A DNA stretch of 64,000 bases, from positions 2,700,035 to 2,764,034 of the forward strand of contig NZ_AP018933.1 in the NCBI RefSeq assembly GCF_003610015.1, in the 5' to 3' direction. This stretch comes from Zymobacter palmae (GTDB lineage Bacteria > Pseudomonadota > Gammaproteobacteria > Pseudomonadales > Halomonadaceae). Below the pieces are notes generated by a model. That model did no database searches and had not been told where the DNA came from. It saw only the letters and a program-made list of their open reading frames with translations. Made by a program: the position numbers and the translations under genes. Positions 27,164 to 36,340 of the stretch are shown piece after piece (position 1 is the first letter of the stretch; each line of letters starts with the position of its first letter).

Positions 27164-27198
27164 CCGTCCCCCGGCCCACACTACCGCCAGGGGGACGG
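27164..27198 (-). promoter_or_regulatory. Intercistronic hairpin between pstS and pstC
   Basis: A 9-bp stem CCGTCCCCC/GGGGGACGG encloses a 17-nt loop, with no T tract. Such hairpins downstream of binding-protein genes typically protect the upstream message or reduce read-through, which would favour PstS over the membrane subunits. That role is inferred. Confidence 0.55.
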
Positions 27199-27210
27199 AT
27201 ATTCAGCAGA

Positions 27211-28251
27211 TCACTGGGCCGGCCACAGCGGCGTACTGCCGTCCGTGATTTTCGACCAGACATCATGCTCCACCTGGTCGATTACGTTCTTCGGCATTGC
27301 TACATAATCCAATGCCGCGGCAGTATCCTTGCCGCTAACGTAGGCCCAGTTGAAGAATGCCAAGGCTTCTTTGGCCGCTGCAGCATCGGCAGGTTTGACT
27401 GGCATCAGGATGTAAGACACCCCGGTGATCGGCCAGCTGTCCTTGCCGGGCTGGTTGGTCAAGACCAACGCCAGACCTGGTGCATTCTTCCAGTCTGCAT
27501 GTCGAGCAGCGGCGCTGAAGCTGTCTGCGCCCGGTGTCACATACCCACCGTCGCGGTTTTTCAGCACCACAGTGGCCACCTTGTTCTGGCGCGCGTAAGC
27601 GTACTCGACATACCCGATGGCTCCGACCGTGCCTTGCACACGTGAAGCCACTCCCCCATTGGCCTGAGCCCCAATACCGTTAGGCCACGGCACCGTATTA
27701 CCTTCACCGACTTTCTGTTTGAAGGCCGGACTGACCTCACTCAGATAGTGGGTGAACAGATAGTTGGTACCCGATCCCTCTGCGCGGTGAACCGGCGTGA
27801 TCGCCAGATCCGGCAGATTGATATCAGGGTTCAGCGCCTTGATGCGGGCATCATTCCAGCGTGTGATATCACCGGAATAGATGGCCGCGAGGGTTTCGCC
27901 ATCCAACTTCAGCGAATTCCCTCCAAGAGCAGCGCCAAGGTTCACGATGGGCACAACGCCCCCCATGATCATCGGCCACTGCACCAGCCCTGCTTTCTGC
28001 TGGTCTTCTGCACTCATCGGCACGTCAGAAGCACCGAACGTCACCGTGCGTGCTTTAATTTGAGCGATACCGCCCCCCGAACCAATGCCTTGATAGTTGA
28101 TAGCAACGTTCTTGGCATCCTGGTAGTCATCCGCCCAGCGCGTATACACCGGATAAGGGAAGGTTGCCCCAGCACCTGTCACCGTCGGAGCGGCCTGAAC
28201 AAGAGGAGCGCTTAACAACATGGTCAGAGCAATGGTCGTGCGCTTGAGCAT
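27211..28251 (-). CDS. pstS: Periplasmic phosphate-binding protein PstS
   Basis: PstS captures phosphate in the periplasm for PstCAB. The 346-residue product has a signal peptide cleaved after VQA (about residue 20), then the classical phosphate-binding segments GAGATFPYP, GIGSGGGI, FGASDVP and HRAEGSGTNY. The length equals that of E. coli PstS. TGGAG precedes the ATG at 28251. A five-unit PhoB site array lies about 90-140 bp upstream, consistent with phosphate-starvation control. Confidence 0.97.
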   Translation of the reverse strand: MLKRTTIALTMLLSAPLVQAAPTVTGAGATFPYPVYTRWADDYQDAKNVAINYQGIGSGGGIAQIKARTVTFGASDVPMSAEDQQKAGLVQWPMIMGGVVPIVNLGAALGGNSLKLDGETLAAIYSGDITRWNDARIKALNPDINLPDLAITPVHRAEGSGTNYLFTHYLSEVSPAFKQKVGEGNTVPWPNGIGAQANGGVASRVQGTVGAIGYVEYAYARQNKVATVVLKNRDGGYVTPGADSFSAAARHADWKNAPGLALVLTNQPGKDSWPITGVSYILMPVKPADAAAAKEALAFFNWAYVSGKDTAAALDYVAMPKNVIDQVEHDVWSKITDGSTPLWPAQ

Positions 28252-28339
28252 GGCGGTTCTCCAGAAAAGTGATCACGGCATGACAGGGGCCGAAGGCGGC
28301 ATCGCCTGTGCATCTCATGACCAGAATCTAGAAGGGCGA

Positions 28340-28391
28340 TGTGACAAAACGGTGACGGTTTTATGACAGGTAAGTGACGAGTAAATGACAG
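28340..28391 (-). promoter_or_regulatory. Pho box array upstream of pstS (five half sites)
   Basis: On the minus strand five GTCA cores occur at exactly 11-bp spacing; on the plus strand TGAC begins at 28342, 28353, 28364, 28375 and 28386. Several units match the PhoB half site CTGTCAT. This is two and a half tandem Pho boxes. Confidence 0.9.
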
Positions 28392-28661
28392 TTTTGTTAA
28401 AGGGCTATAGGCCACCCGTATAAATACTATTGTTATTCAACACGTTATATCGGGCATGTATTTCAAAACAGGAAGGTCTGCTATGTCATGAAAATGACAC
28501 TCAGAACGCCTAAAAACACTCAAAAGTGATCAACAAGCAGAAAATTCTTTATGAAAAACAGCGCCATCAGCCAATAAAACAGTCTGCCATCACCTTAGAT
28601 AAGAAAAATATAAGGCACGATGAAGCCCCTCTCTAAATCAGCTCCAAAGGACGGCAATCGA

Positions 28662-28701
28662 CTGTCATCAGAATGTCATCCAGCGGTCACGAAAACGTCA
28701 T
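28662..28701 (+). promoter_or_regulatory. Pho box array upstream of phoA (four half sites)
   Basis: GTCA cores begin at 28664, 28675, 28686 and 28697, exactly 11 bp apart, in contexts CTGTCAT, ATGTCAT, CGGTCAC and ACGTCAT. This is two consecutive Pho boxes about 100 bp upstream of the phoA start. Confidence 0.88.
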
Positions 28702-28798
28702 CTGCCCATGCAACTGTGTCTGGGCACTCCTCGGGCAGCACTGGCGGTCCCGCGGAGGATAACAACCGCACTCACAGCGTTTCGGGGAATCCTGACTC

Positions 28799-30253
28799 AT
28801 GATGGCACGACATCTTTCCAGCTTTGCCCTTCCCAGCCTTACCCTCTGCGGCACGCTTCTTGCCGCCTCGCTCGCACAGGCCGCTTCCGTATCCGGCCCC
28901 GTCGATGCACAGGGCGCCGCACGCCGCGGCTATCACATCACGCAGGACGAGATTCGCCAGGCGTTCTCCGACCAGAAGGCACGCAATGTCATTCTTTTTA
29001 TCGGAGACGGCATGGGTGACTCGGAAATCACGTCTGCTCGCAACTACGCCGAAGGCGCTGCGGGCCGTTTTAAAGGGCTGGATGCCTTCCCCTTCACCGG
29101 CCAGTACACCACGTTCTCGCTCGACCGCACGACCCACCGCCCGGATTACGTGACGGACTCAGCGGCATCGGCCACCGGCTGGACAACCGGTACTAAAAGC
29201 TACAACAAGGCCATCGGTGTTGATGTGAATGGCCGCCCAATGCCAACGCTGCTGGAACTGGCTAAAGCCAGCGGCAAGGCCACTGGTAACGTCACGACGG
29301 CAGAGGTACAGGACGCCACCCCCGCCGCGCTGATGGCGCACGTTGCCCTGCGCAGCTGCAAGGGCCCCGATGAAGTCGCCGCGAAGTGCGCAGCGGATGC
29401 ACTCGAAAACGGGGGCGCTGGTTCAATCGCCGAACAGTCGCTCAACGTTCGCCCAGACATCATTTTCGGCGGTGGTCGCGCCTACTTCGAACAACAAGCC
29501 CATGCGGGGCAGTGGAAAGGCCAGAGCTTGCTTGATCAAGCCAGCGCTCGCGGCTATCAGCTCGTCGGCGACCGCGCTCAGCTGAGCGCACTGAAGGTGG
29601 CTGATCAGAAACAGCCGGTGCTAGGACTGTTCGCGGCCAACGATATGCCGGTCAATTGGGATGGCCCCAAAGCCACGCACAACGGCCACCTCGACACACC
29701 TCCGGCGGTCTGCACACCTAACCCCGAACGCCCCGACAGCCAGCCCAGCCTGAAGGAAATGACCCGCAAGGCCATTTCACTGCTGGACAAGAACCCCACC
29801 GGCTTCTTCCTGCAGGTGGAAGGGGCATCCATCGACAAACAGGATCACGCGGCTAACCCATGCGGCCAGATCGGTGAAGTTGTCGACCTCGACCAAGCGA
29901 TTCAGGAGGCACTGGCCTACGCCAAGACCCACCCGGATACGCTGGTGCTCGTGACAGCCGACCATGCCCACTCCAGCCAGATCATCCCCACGGATGGCAA
30001 GGTGCCGGGGCTGTCGCTGGCACTGCGCACGCATGACAACGCGGTGATGGCGATGAGCTATGCCACCGCTTCCGAAGGATCGCAGGAACATACCGGTACT
30101 CAGCTGCGCATAGCCGCCACTGGCCCGCGTGCAGGCCGCGTACTGGGACTGACCGACCAGACAGACCTGTTCTTCACCATTCGTGACGCACTGGGCATCA
30201 GCCACCAGACCACTCAGAACGTTACCAAGACACTGGCACCAGCCGCTCACTAA
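28799..30253 (+). CDS. phoA: Alkaline phosphatase PhoA
   Basis: PhoA is the periplasmic alkaline phosphatase that releases phosphate from monoesters during starvation. The 484-residue product has a signal peptide cleaved after AQA (about residue 27), the metal ligand motif FIGDGMGD (D70), the phosphoserine nucleophile in [10 protein letters not shown] (S121), [21 protein letters not shown] and EHTG. Two ATG codons are adjacent at 28799 and 28802. It is divergent from pstS with its own Pho box array and ends in an intrinsic terminator. Confidence 0.97.
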   Translation: MMARHLSSFALPSLTLCGTLLAASLAQAASVSGPVDAQGAARRGYHITQDEIRQAFSDQKARNVILFIGDGMGDSEITSARNYAEGAAGRFKGLDAFPFTGQYTTFSLDRTTHRPDYVTDSAASATGWTTGTKSYNKAIGVDVNGRPMPTLLELAKASGKATGNVTTAEVQDATPAALMAHVALRSCKGPDEVAAKCAADALENGGAGSIAEQSLNVRPDIIFGGGRAYFEQQAHAGQWKGQSLLDQASARGYQLVGDRAQLSALKVADQKQPVLGLFAANDMPVNWDGPKATHNGHLDTPPAVCTPNPERPDSQPSLKEMTRKAISLLDKNPTGFFLQVEGASIDKQDHAANPCGQIGEVVDLDQAIQEALAYAKTHPDTLVLVTADHAHSSQIIPTDGKVPGLSLALRTHDNAVMAMSYATASEGSQEHTGTQLRIAATGPRAGRVLGLTDQTDLFFTIRDALGISHQTTQNVTKTLAPAAH

Positions 30254-30268
30254 AACGCGGCCAATGAA

Positions 30269-30295
30269 AAAGCGGCCCCTACCGAGGGCCGCTTT
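30269..30295 (+). terminator. Intrinsic terminator after phoA
   Basis: A 10-bp stem AAAGCGGCCC/GGGCCGCTTT with a 7-nt loop starts 16 bp after the phoA stop and is followed by CTTG. Its A-rich left flank could also serve the convergent gene. Confidence 0.85.
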
Positions 30296-30355
30296 CTTGC
30301 GTTAGGAAGATACCGTCCGCGACAACCATGAAGCGCTGCTATCACTCGCGCCGAG

Positions 30356-31390
30356 CTATGTGCCGACCGTAACCTCAAATACCGTGGCGGTCTGCGACAG
30401 CGATTCCGGCCACTGCTCCTTCTCCAGTACCTTCAGCACGTCATCGCACAGAGGCACATCGTTTCCAGCCCGCGAGACATCAATCACCGGTAGGGAAGCA
30501 CCCCATCTGTCCATTACCAAGCGCACCGTACAGTGCTTGCCCTTGGTCTCCGCCGCCCGTGCAGAAAGCGCCTTGAGTGCCTCATTAGCCATTGCCTGAT
30601 AGCGCTCGATATCAGGCTGGTTGCTAGAAGACATTTCTATATCTTCAGGCAACGGAGAATTGTCTTGTTCTCCGCAATCGGCGCTCAATGCTTCAACAGA
30701 ATAAGGCTCAACCCACCAATTCTGACTATACCCACCCGACCCTCCTGTGACCTCCCAAGAGAGTAAGCGATCTTCTTTATCATCTCGATGAATGAGATAA
30801 GTAGCATTCTCACCTGAAACAGAGCGCTGGATACATTGCAGATGCGCAGTGATGCCTACTTTTGCGAGCGATGGCAACGTTTCGAAGGTGCAGGCACCAT
30901 TCCAGATTCCGAAGCAGTCGTGCGGTGAAAATTCAATTTTCTCAACACCAAACTTCGGGTTGCCCGACGCAGAAAGCGTGATATCCCAACCTAGCTCTTG
31001 GTTGGTCTCGCGCAGCTCCGTCGCTATCTCGTCAAGCACATGGATCCGCATAACCCCAACACGTTCCGTCGCATTCGCACTGGGCCCTAGCTCAGCACTC
31101 CACGCAATATGCTGCGCCTCTGATTGCCATACCCATGCCCACCCATCTTCCCTAGAACTTCTTTTCTCCTTATCAGGCATCGTCGACAGAATAAAGTCCC
31201 CCAGTTCGACGCTCGGCCGCCCTGTCAGCACGGCGGGGTATACCGGCGCGACCTTGGCAGGCGGCGTGGGTGCTACCGCAGACGATTCTGGCAACCGATC
31301 GCTCAGCACCTTCAGACCGATGCCCAACGGGATTCCGGTGCCTAACAGACAGCTCAGGAATATCCCTATACATAGTTTTCCCCCTCGCAT
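30356..31390 (-). CDS. Membrane-anchored protein with TolA-like C-terminal domain
   Basis: The 344-residue product has an N-terminal membrane anchor (about 5-28), a linker rich in proline and alanine, a middle region with several cysteines that I do not recognise, and a C-terminal domain (about 250-344). The C-terminal domain resembles TolA domain III: GKHCTVRL, a G-turn, GNDVPLCDDVL, WPES and a final VFEV strand, with the two cysteines in the TolA positions. TolA III contacts Pal/TolB and is hijacked by colicins and phages. There is no tol-pal context here and the long TolA helical domain II is missing, so this is not TolA itself. The ATG at 31390 has AGAGGAAG upstream. Function unknown. Confidence 0.7.
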   Translation of the reverse strand: MRGGKLCIGIFLSCLLGTGIPLGIGLKVLSDRLPESSAVAPTPPAKVAPVYPAVLTGRPSVELGDFILSTMPDKEKRSSREDGWAWVWQSEAQHIAWSAELGPSANATERVGVMRIHVLDEIATELRETNQELGWDITLSASGNPKFGVEKIEFSPHDCFGIWNGACTFETLPSLAKVGITAHLQCIQRSVSGENATYLIHRDDKEDRLLSWEVTGGSGGYSQNWWVEPYSVEALSADCGEQDNSPLPEDIEMSSSNQPDIERYQAMANEALKALSARAAETKGKHCTVRLVMDRWGASLPVIDVSRAGNDVPLCDDVLKVLEKEQWPESLSQTATVFEVTVGT

Positions 31391-31591
31391 TGCTCTTCCT
31401 CTTGTAATCCCTTGTCGTAAAAACGTTTTGTGCAAAAAGAATAACGTTTCCGTTTGGTTGCTGATACCGGTGACAGCAGGATATCCAGCCGCTTAGCGGT
31501 GTTAATGCCCCACTACGGAACTACGACATCAATGCGCTGCCTCACGATGAGAGGCTGGACATCTAGGGGTATTCGGCCACAGTAAAAATAG

Positions 31592-31616
31592 GACGGTGGC
31601 TACGCTAGCCACCGTC
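31592..31616. promoter_or_regulatory. 11-bp palindromic hairpin upstream of the SDR gene
   Basis: GACGGTGGCTA pairs with TAGCCACCGTC over a 3-nt loop, 24 bp before the SDR start codon. On the minus strand it is followed by CTATTTTT and would terminate minus-strand transcription; on the plus strand it would lie in the 5' leader close to the ribosome binding site. Confidence 0.6.
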
Positions 31617-31639
31617 GACCATGGATAGGAGAACGCCAG

Positions 31640-32437
31640 ATGGAACTGGGAATTCGTGATCGCGTTGCGCTGATTACTGGCGCAGCAGGTGGTATCGGAC
31701 TGGCTACGGCTAGACTGCTGGCCGAGGAAGGCGTCAAGCTGGTACTGAGCGACCTGGATCAGCAGGCGCTTGATGAAAAGACAGCTGATCTGCCTGCGCA
31801 AACGTTACGTCTGGCTGCCGATGTCACGCGCCAGCAAGACATCGATGCCGTTGTCAGCGAGGCTCGCCATACCTTCGGCCACATCGATATCGTGGTGCAT
31901 ACAGCCGGTGTGACCGGGGCCAAAGGCGACCCGCTGACGCTCAGTGATGATGACTATTTGGAAGCGTGGCAGATCGACTTCATGTCCGCTGTGCGCGTCG
32001 CCCGAGCCACCCTTCCGGCCATGCGGGAGCGCAAGTGGGGGCGTTTTGTCTGTATCACCTCCGAAAACACCGTGCAGCCCTACTGGGAAGAAGCCGTCTA
32101 CAACACCGCCAAAGCGGGACTGGCGGCCTTCATCAAAGGGCTATCCTATGAAGAGGCCAAGCACGGCGTGCTGTGCAATACCGTTGCGCCCGCATTCATC
32201 CAGACCCCGATGACCGACGGCATGATGAAACAGCGGGCCAAGGAGCAGGGCGTTTCATTTGACGAAGCGGTGAAGAGCTTTCTGGCCGAAGAGCGCCCCG
32301 GCATCGTGGAACAGCGCCGAGGACAGGTTGAGGAAGTGGCCCCCGCCATTGCACTGCTGGTATCCGAGCGGGCATCGTTCATCAACGGCGCGAACCTGCG
32401 CGTCGACGGCGGTTCGGTCATGGCCGTACAGAACTAA
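31640..32437 (+). CDS. Short-chain dehydrogenase/reductase
   Basis: This 265-residue NAD(P)-dependent oxidoreductase has the Rossmann motif TGAAGGIG (13-20), a D at the end of beta-2 (SDLD) favouring NAD(H), the structural NAG-like HTAG, the catalytic Ser in CITSE and YNTAK (about 154-158). The C-terminal end (ANLRVDGGSVMAVQ) is typical of the classical SDR family. The substrate cannot be assigned. AGGAGAA precedes the ATG. It is a single-gene unit. Confidence 0.88.
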   Translation: MELGIRDRVALITGAAGGIGLATARLLAEEGVKLVLSDLDQQALDEKTADLPAQTLRLAADVTRQQDIDAVVSEARHTFGHIDIVVHTAGVTGAKGDPLTLSDDDYLEAWQIDFMSAVRVARATLPAMRERKWGRFVCITSENTVQPYWEEAVYNTAKAGLAAFIKGLSYEEAKHGVLCNTVAPAFIQTPMTDGMMKQRAKEQGVSFDEAVKSFLAEERPGIVEQRRGQVEEVAPAIALLVSERASFINGANLRVDGGSVMAVQN

Positions 32438-32537
32438 CCCCCTGTCAGCAACGAACCGTACCACGCTAACAGGCTCTCAAGCGTGCGCAGGTTTGGTATG
32501 CGTCATGCGATACAATACACATCACCAGTACGCAAAA

Positions 32538-32565
32538 AAAGCGCTCTCAATAATGAGAGCGCTTT
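32538..32565. terminator. Bidirectional terminator (SDR / ushA)
   Basis: A 12-bp stem AAAGCGCTCTCA/TGAGAGCGCTTT with a 4-nt loop has a run of A on the left. It serves the convergent SDR and ushA genes. Confidence 0.88.
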
Positions 32566-32625
32566 CAGGTCGAGCAATGTTGCCAGCGCGTCCGTGCGAG
32601 CATGCGCGCTGGTCATCCCTGCTTA

Positions 32626-34281
32626 TTAGTAATGGTTTTCCGGAGTGAAATCGCTAACTTTGAGCGCCGGGTGATGTTCGACATAGTGAATCAGTGTGTC
32701 GATATCAATGACGCCGCGATCCACATAGGTCGGATGGGTATCAATCGTCGGGTAGCCATCGCCACCACGTGCAACGAAGCTATTGGTCACCAGCGTATAG
32801 CGGCGCTTCGCGGACAGCGGTTTACCGTTGATGCGGTAGCGCGCCAGCCCTTTGGCGTTCTGCACGACGGTAACCTTACGCAGCTGAGCAAAACCACCTG
32901 CGCCTGACGGAATCGCTGTGGCAGCGTCCAGATACTGTGCCAGCTCCTGGCCGTTCATGGTGATACGTACAACGGTGCTGCCAAACGGCAGGACACGGTA
33001 CAGGTCACCCACGCGGATCGTGGTATTTTCCAGCGCATCACGCATGCCACCACCGTTCATCAGCGCCAGATCGCCCGGCACGGATTCGAGATAACCCGCC
33101 AGAACCAACTGAGCCAGCGGAGCCTGGCGACCGCGAACTTCCAGACGTTCACCGCCGAACGAACGATCGCTGGTACCAACCTGACGTTCCAGCATCGCAT
33201 GAGCGTGCTGCTGGTACGGCGTCAGGAAGTTCAGCATCTGCGGGTCTTCTTCGATGCGGTGAGTGTAGTATTTGCGCACCGGCTTGCCTTGTTCGTCCTT
33301 GACCTCATGATTGAGGTTGACCGGGATCAGCTGGTAGTGCTCCAGCACGAACTGGCCATCCTTGTAGACGAAGTCGGCACGGCCTACGTATTTGCCCCAC
33401 TCGTGGGCCTGAACGATCCACGTGCCGTTCTGACGATCCGGTGCACAGGGCGTACCCGGTACGTAGTTGAGATCACGTACGTTCTCGGACAGCATGCAGA
33501 CGGGGTTCTGGCTGTGACCGCCGACAATCATCGACAGATCGCCTTCCGGCATGGCACGCGCCAGCTCAACGTCGCCCGGTGCGGCAACGCCGTGCTCTCC
33601 GTTCGGGTAGTGGCCCATATGGGTCACTGCAATGATGACGTCAGGGTGAACGTCTTTCTTCAGCTCAGCGATGACGTCACGCGCGGCCTGCTGCGTGCTG
33701 CGAAATTCCAGTCCTTCGGTATGCGTCGGATCACTGAATTTCCAGGTGTCTTCCGTCGTCAAACCAATCACGGCAATCTTCAGCCCTTGGCGTTCGAAGA
33801 TCGCGTACGGCTGGAAGGCATGCTCGTTAGTGCCTTTACGATAGATGTTGGCGGACAGCACCGGGAAACCGGCCCATTCGATCTGCTTGCGCAGTACATC
33901 CAGCGTATTGTCGAATTCATGGTTGCCCAGCGACATGGCATCGTAACCAATCATGCGCATGCCTTTGAAATCAGGCTCGGCATCCTGCATATCGGAAGCC
34001 GGTACACCGGTATTGATATCGCCACCCGAGAACAGCAGTACACTGCCACCCTGCGCTTCCACTTCGGCTCGTACGGCATCGACCACGGTCTTCTGAGCGG
34101 ACAGGCCGTACTCATCGTGATCGTTGTGCCAAAAACGGCCATGATGATCGTTGGTGTGCAGAATCGTTATGCGCTTCGGCGCATCACCTTTGTCAGGTGT
34201 TGTCGGCGCTGGCGTCGACGTACTGCACGCGGCAAGGAAGGAAAGTGAAAACGCAAGAAGAGCGGATCTTATCGGTCGCAC
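32626..34281 (-). CDS. ushA: UshA-type 5'-nucleotidase/UDP-sugar hydrolase lipoprotein
   Basis: This enzyme hydrolyses extracellular nucleotides and UDP-sugars, feeding nucleoside and phosphate uptake. Domains are an N-terminal metallophosphatase (HTNDHHGRF, GGDINTG, GNHEFD, THMGHY, GGHSQ) and a C-terminal substrate-binding 5'-nucleotidase domain (NGGGMR, PFGSTV, GGDGY). The GTG at 34281 is chosen because it begins a compact lipoprotein signal with lipobox LAAC (C19) and gives 551 residues, very near the 550 of E. coli UshA; an ATG at 34332 is possible. Unlike E. coli UshA, which is soluble, this one should be lipid-anchored. Confidence 0.9.
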   Translation of the reverse strand: MRPIRSALLAFSLSFLAACSTSTPAPTTPDKGDAPKRITILHTNDHHGRFWHNDHDEYGLSAQKTVVDAVRAEVEAQGGSVLLFSGGDINTGVPASDMQDAEPDFKGMRMIGYDAMSLGNHEFDNTLDVLRKQIEWAGFPVLSANIYRKGTNEHAFQPYAIFERQGLKIAVIGLTTEDTWKFSDPTHTEGLEFRSTQQAARDVIAELKKDVHPDVIIAVTHMGHYPNGEHGVAAPGDVELARAMPEGDLSMIVGGHSQNPVCMLSENVRDLNYVPGTPCAPDRQNGTWIVQAHEWGKYVGRADFVYKDGQFVLEHYQLIPVNLNHEVKDEQGKPVRKYYTHRIEEDPQMLNFLTPYQQHAHAMLERQVGTSDRSFGGERLEVRGRQAPLAQLVLAGYLESVPGDLALMNGGGMRDALENTTIRVGDLYRVLPFGSTVVRITMNGQELAQYLDAATAIPSGAGGFAQLRKVTVVQNAKGLARYRINGKPLSAKRRYTLVTNSFVARGGDGYPTIDTHPTYVDRGVIDIDTLIHYVEHHPALKVSDFTPENHY

Positions 34282-34719
34282 GGCAAGTTTCTCTGCTGCT
34301 GGGTAGTGAAAGGCTGATCCTGTACAAGACATGTCAGGAATTGCGCAGGCGCGCATGATAAAACATTTTTGCCTGCCATGTAGCATTATTTGTTACACAG
34401 GCAACAGTTTTATTACACACCAGACGAGCGCGAAAACACGCCGCGTCATCGCATAACGCCCCTCGATTCAAGATAGTTAGAGGATGATACGCGAAGCATA
34501 GTGCACCTGTGACCTGGCATTATCGCTGGCAGACAAATGGTTCAACGTGCATGATCTGTGCCATTCGCATGCTTCACCCGATCGTTTACGGCAAAGATCA
34601 GCGCTTGGTATCTGTCGGGTGCCTCATGCTGCCGCAAAACATGGCCGACACACCACACGGTGCGCGGAAGAAGCCCCCTTCACCACCAACCAGATCCATT
34701 TAAGGAACGAGTGAGTGCA
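34282..34719. other. Divergent ushA/HAD-hydrolase intergenic region
   Basis: This 438-base gap contains the two promoters but no element I can define. The 11-bp-spaced PhoB half sites seen at pstS and phoA do not occur here. Confidence 0.4.
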
Positions 34720-35427
34720 ATGACGATAAAAGCCATTACCTTCGATATCGACGATACGCTGTGGGATAACGCCCCGGTCATGGCTCGCCTTGAACCCGCC
34801 CATTACCAATGGCTGGATGATCAAATCCACCACGCACAGCGTGTGCCGCTAGATGAGTACATGCGCCGCCGCCAGGCCTTTTCGGAAGCTCACCCGGATG
34901 TGCGTGGCGATCACACCGAAGTGCGCCGTCGCGTACTGCATCAGATCGTGCGAGAACAGGGCATTGAAGAGCCACTGGCAACGCAACTCACCGAGCGTGC
35001 CATTCACTACATGCTGGCGCTGCGCCATCAGATCGAACCGTACGAAGAATCCGAAGCACTGCTTGAAACGCTGTCGAAGCGCTACCCTCTGGCGGTCATC
35101 ACCAACGGCAATGTTGATATGCGCCGCCTACCGCTCGGGCGTCATTTCGACGCCATCTTCAATGCCGGCGAACTGGGCATGTCTAAACCCTCACCCAAGG
35201 TATTCCACGCGGCACTGGCAGCGCTGGGCGATGACATTCGTCCCGAAGATGCTATTCATGTCGGCGACTCGTGGGCGCACGATGCCCTCGCTGCACACGG
35301 TGCAGGCATGAAGGCGGCTTGGATTGACGTGCACGATCAGCACCACGAGTGCCCCGAGGGGGTCTACCGGCTGAACCACGTCCGCGAGCTTCCTGCACTG
35401 CTGGCACAGCTAAACGGCGACGCCTGA
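34720..35427 (+). CDS. HAD-family hydrolase (YigB-like phosphatase)
   Basis: The 235-residue product is a HAD-superfamily phosphatase with motif I FDIDDTLWD near the N-terminus, the threonine motif ITNGN, Lys in SKPSPKVF and motif IV HVGDSWAHDA. The sequence type resembles YigB, an FMN/pyrimidine phosphatase that in E. coli sits after xerC; here it is elsewhere. The ATG at 34720 is used; an in-frame GTG at 34711 with AAGGA only 4 nt before it is an alternative. A strong terminator follows. Confidence 0.85.
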   Translation: MTIKAITFDIDDTLWDNAPVMARLEPAHYQWLDDQIHHAQRVPLDEYMRRRQAFSEAHPDVRGDHTEVRRRVLHQIVREQGIEEPLATQLTERAIHYMLALRHQIEPYEESEALLETLSKRYPLAVITNGNVDMRRLPLGRHFDAIFNAGELGMSKPSPKVFHAALAALGDDIRPEDAIHVGDSWAHDALAAHGAGMKAAWIDVHDQHHECPEGVYRLNHVRELPALLAQLNGDA

Positions 35428-35447
35428 TCCTCACCCCCCAGCATTGA

Positions 35448-35480
35448 AAAAGGGAAGGCCCATACAGCGCCTTCCCTTTT
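35448..35480. terminator. Bidirectional terminator after the HAD gene
   Basis: A 12-bp stem AAAAGGGAAGGC/GCCTTCCCTTTT with a 9-nt loop has A and T runs on both sides. It separates the HAD hydrolase from the convergent small membrane protein. Confidence 0.9.
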
Positions 35481-35510
35481 GATCACCGCGAGAACATCAT
35501 CGCTGCGTTA

Positions 35511-35843
35511 TCAGATAGTCCCCGTAACGTACTGCACGGCGTGAGCGCCGCACCAGAAGCCGCCCGCCAGTCCCAGCGCGATACCGAGCGCAAAGGAAAA
35601 ACGACGGCGCGCGGCTATGCGGTGACGGTCGAAACAGATCAGCAGAATCGGGAAGCATGGCACGCTGGCCAGAAATGCCGTCTCAATCCCTTTGATCTGG
35701 ATCAACAGCTGCAATAGCGCTGCGACGACGCTGCCAAGAACCCCCGCCCCGACGATACCTAGCAGCAGGCTGATGCCTTTACGGTATTTCAGCGGACGAG
35801 CATCGGTGGCTACGGCTGCACTGTGAGTATGCTGCATCGTCAT
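35511..35843 (-). CDS. Small membrane protein, unknown function
   Basis: This 110-residue protein has three predicted membrane helices (about 25-48, 55-70 and 82-105) and a basic cytoplasmic loop (DRHRIAARRR). I do not recognise a family. The ATG at 35843 has AGGGAGA upstream. It is the last of three small membrane-protein genes on the minus strand. Confidence 0.7.
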   Translation of the reverse strand: MTMQHTHSAAVATDARPLKYRKGISLLLGIVGAGVLGSVVAALLQLLIQIKGIETAFLASVPCFPILLICFDRHRIAARRRFSFALGIALGLAGGFWCGAHAVQYVTGTI

Positions 35844-35973
35844 ATTGTGTCTCCCTGCATGAAGCAACATGGGCGGCCCATATTGCTTATCTCTCTTTGT
35901 AGGTTATCAATCTTTGTAGATCATCAATTCTGCACTTGCGCATCGCGCTATCCATGACGGGCATGTGTGCTCA

Positions 35974-36267
35974 TCAGAACAACCGGAAGCCACTTTGCCA
36001 TATCCAGTCGGCTGGCCCACAAAACCCGATGATGATGCCGGCGACAATGCCAAAAGGGATCAGTGCTGAGTAGAACGCGTGCAGCCTGCACCGCGCTATG
36101 GCCAATATACCCGTCAAAATACCGCTTATGCCGAGCCACACCCATGCGCCAACTTGATACAGAAAAAGCAGCATGAATACGGTTGAAATGACACTGATTC
36201 CCGTCAGGATGGAAAATAACGACAATGCGATGATATTGCCGATATCCAGCGGTAATGGCTTTTTCAT
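35974..36267 (-). CDS. Small membrane protein, unknown function
   Basis: The 97-residue product is almost entirely hydrophobic with three likely membrane helices and a short basic turn (ARCRLHAF). No family is recognised. GGAAGG lies upstream of the ATG. It sits between two other small membrane-protein genes and may share a transcript with them. Confidence 0.65.
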   Translation of the reverse strand: MKKPLPLDIGNIIALSLFSILTGISVISTVFMLLFLYQVGAWVWLGISGILTGILAIARCRLHAFYSALIPFGIVAGIIIGFCGPADWIWQSGFRLF

Positions 36268-36340
36268 ATCCCTGCCCTTCCTATTTATATTTCGACTGCT
36301 CGATACCAGATCAATGCGCGATACTCGTTGCCGTTTATTA

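Larger units (their letters stand above)
28252..28798. other. Divergent pstS/phoA regulatory region
   Basis: This 547-base gap between divergent pstS and phoA carries two PhoB half-site arrays, one for each side, and an AT-rich centre. No coding frame in it looks real. Confidence 0.7.

Noticed and set aside
33199-34248. 350-codon open frame antisense to ushA
   Set aside because: ushA is well supported on the other strand; the antisense product has no motifs.
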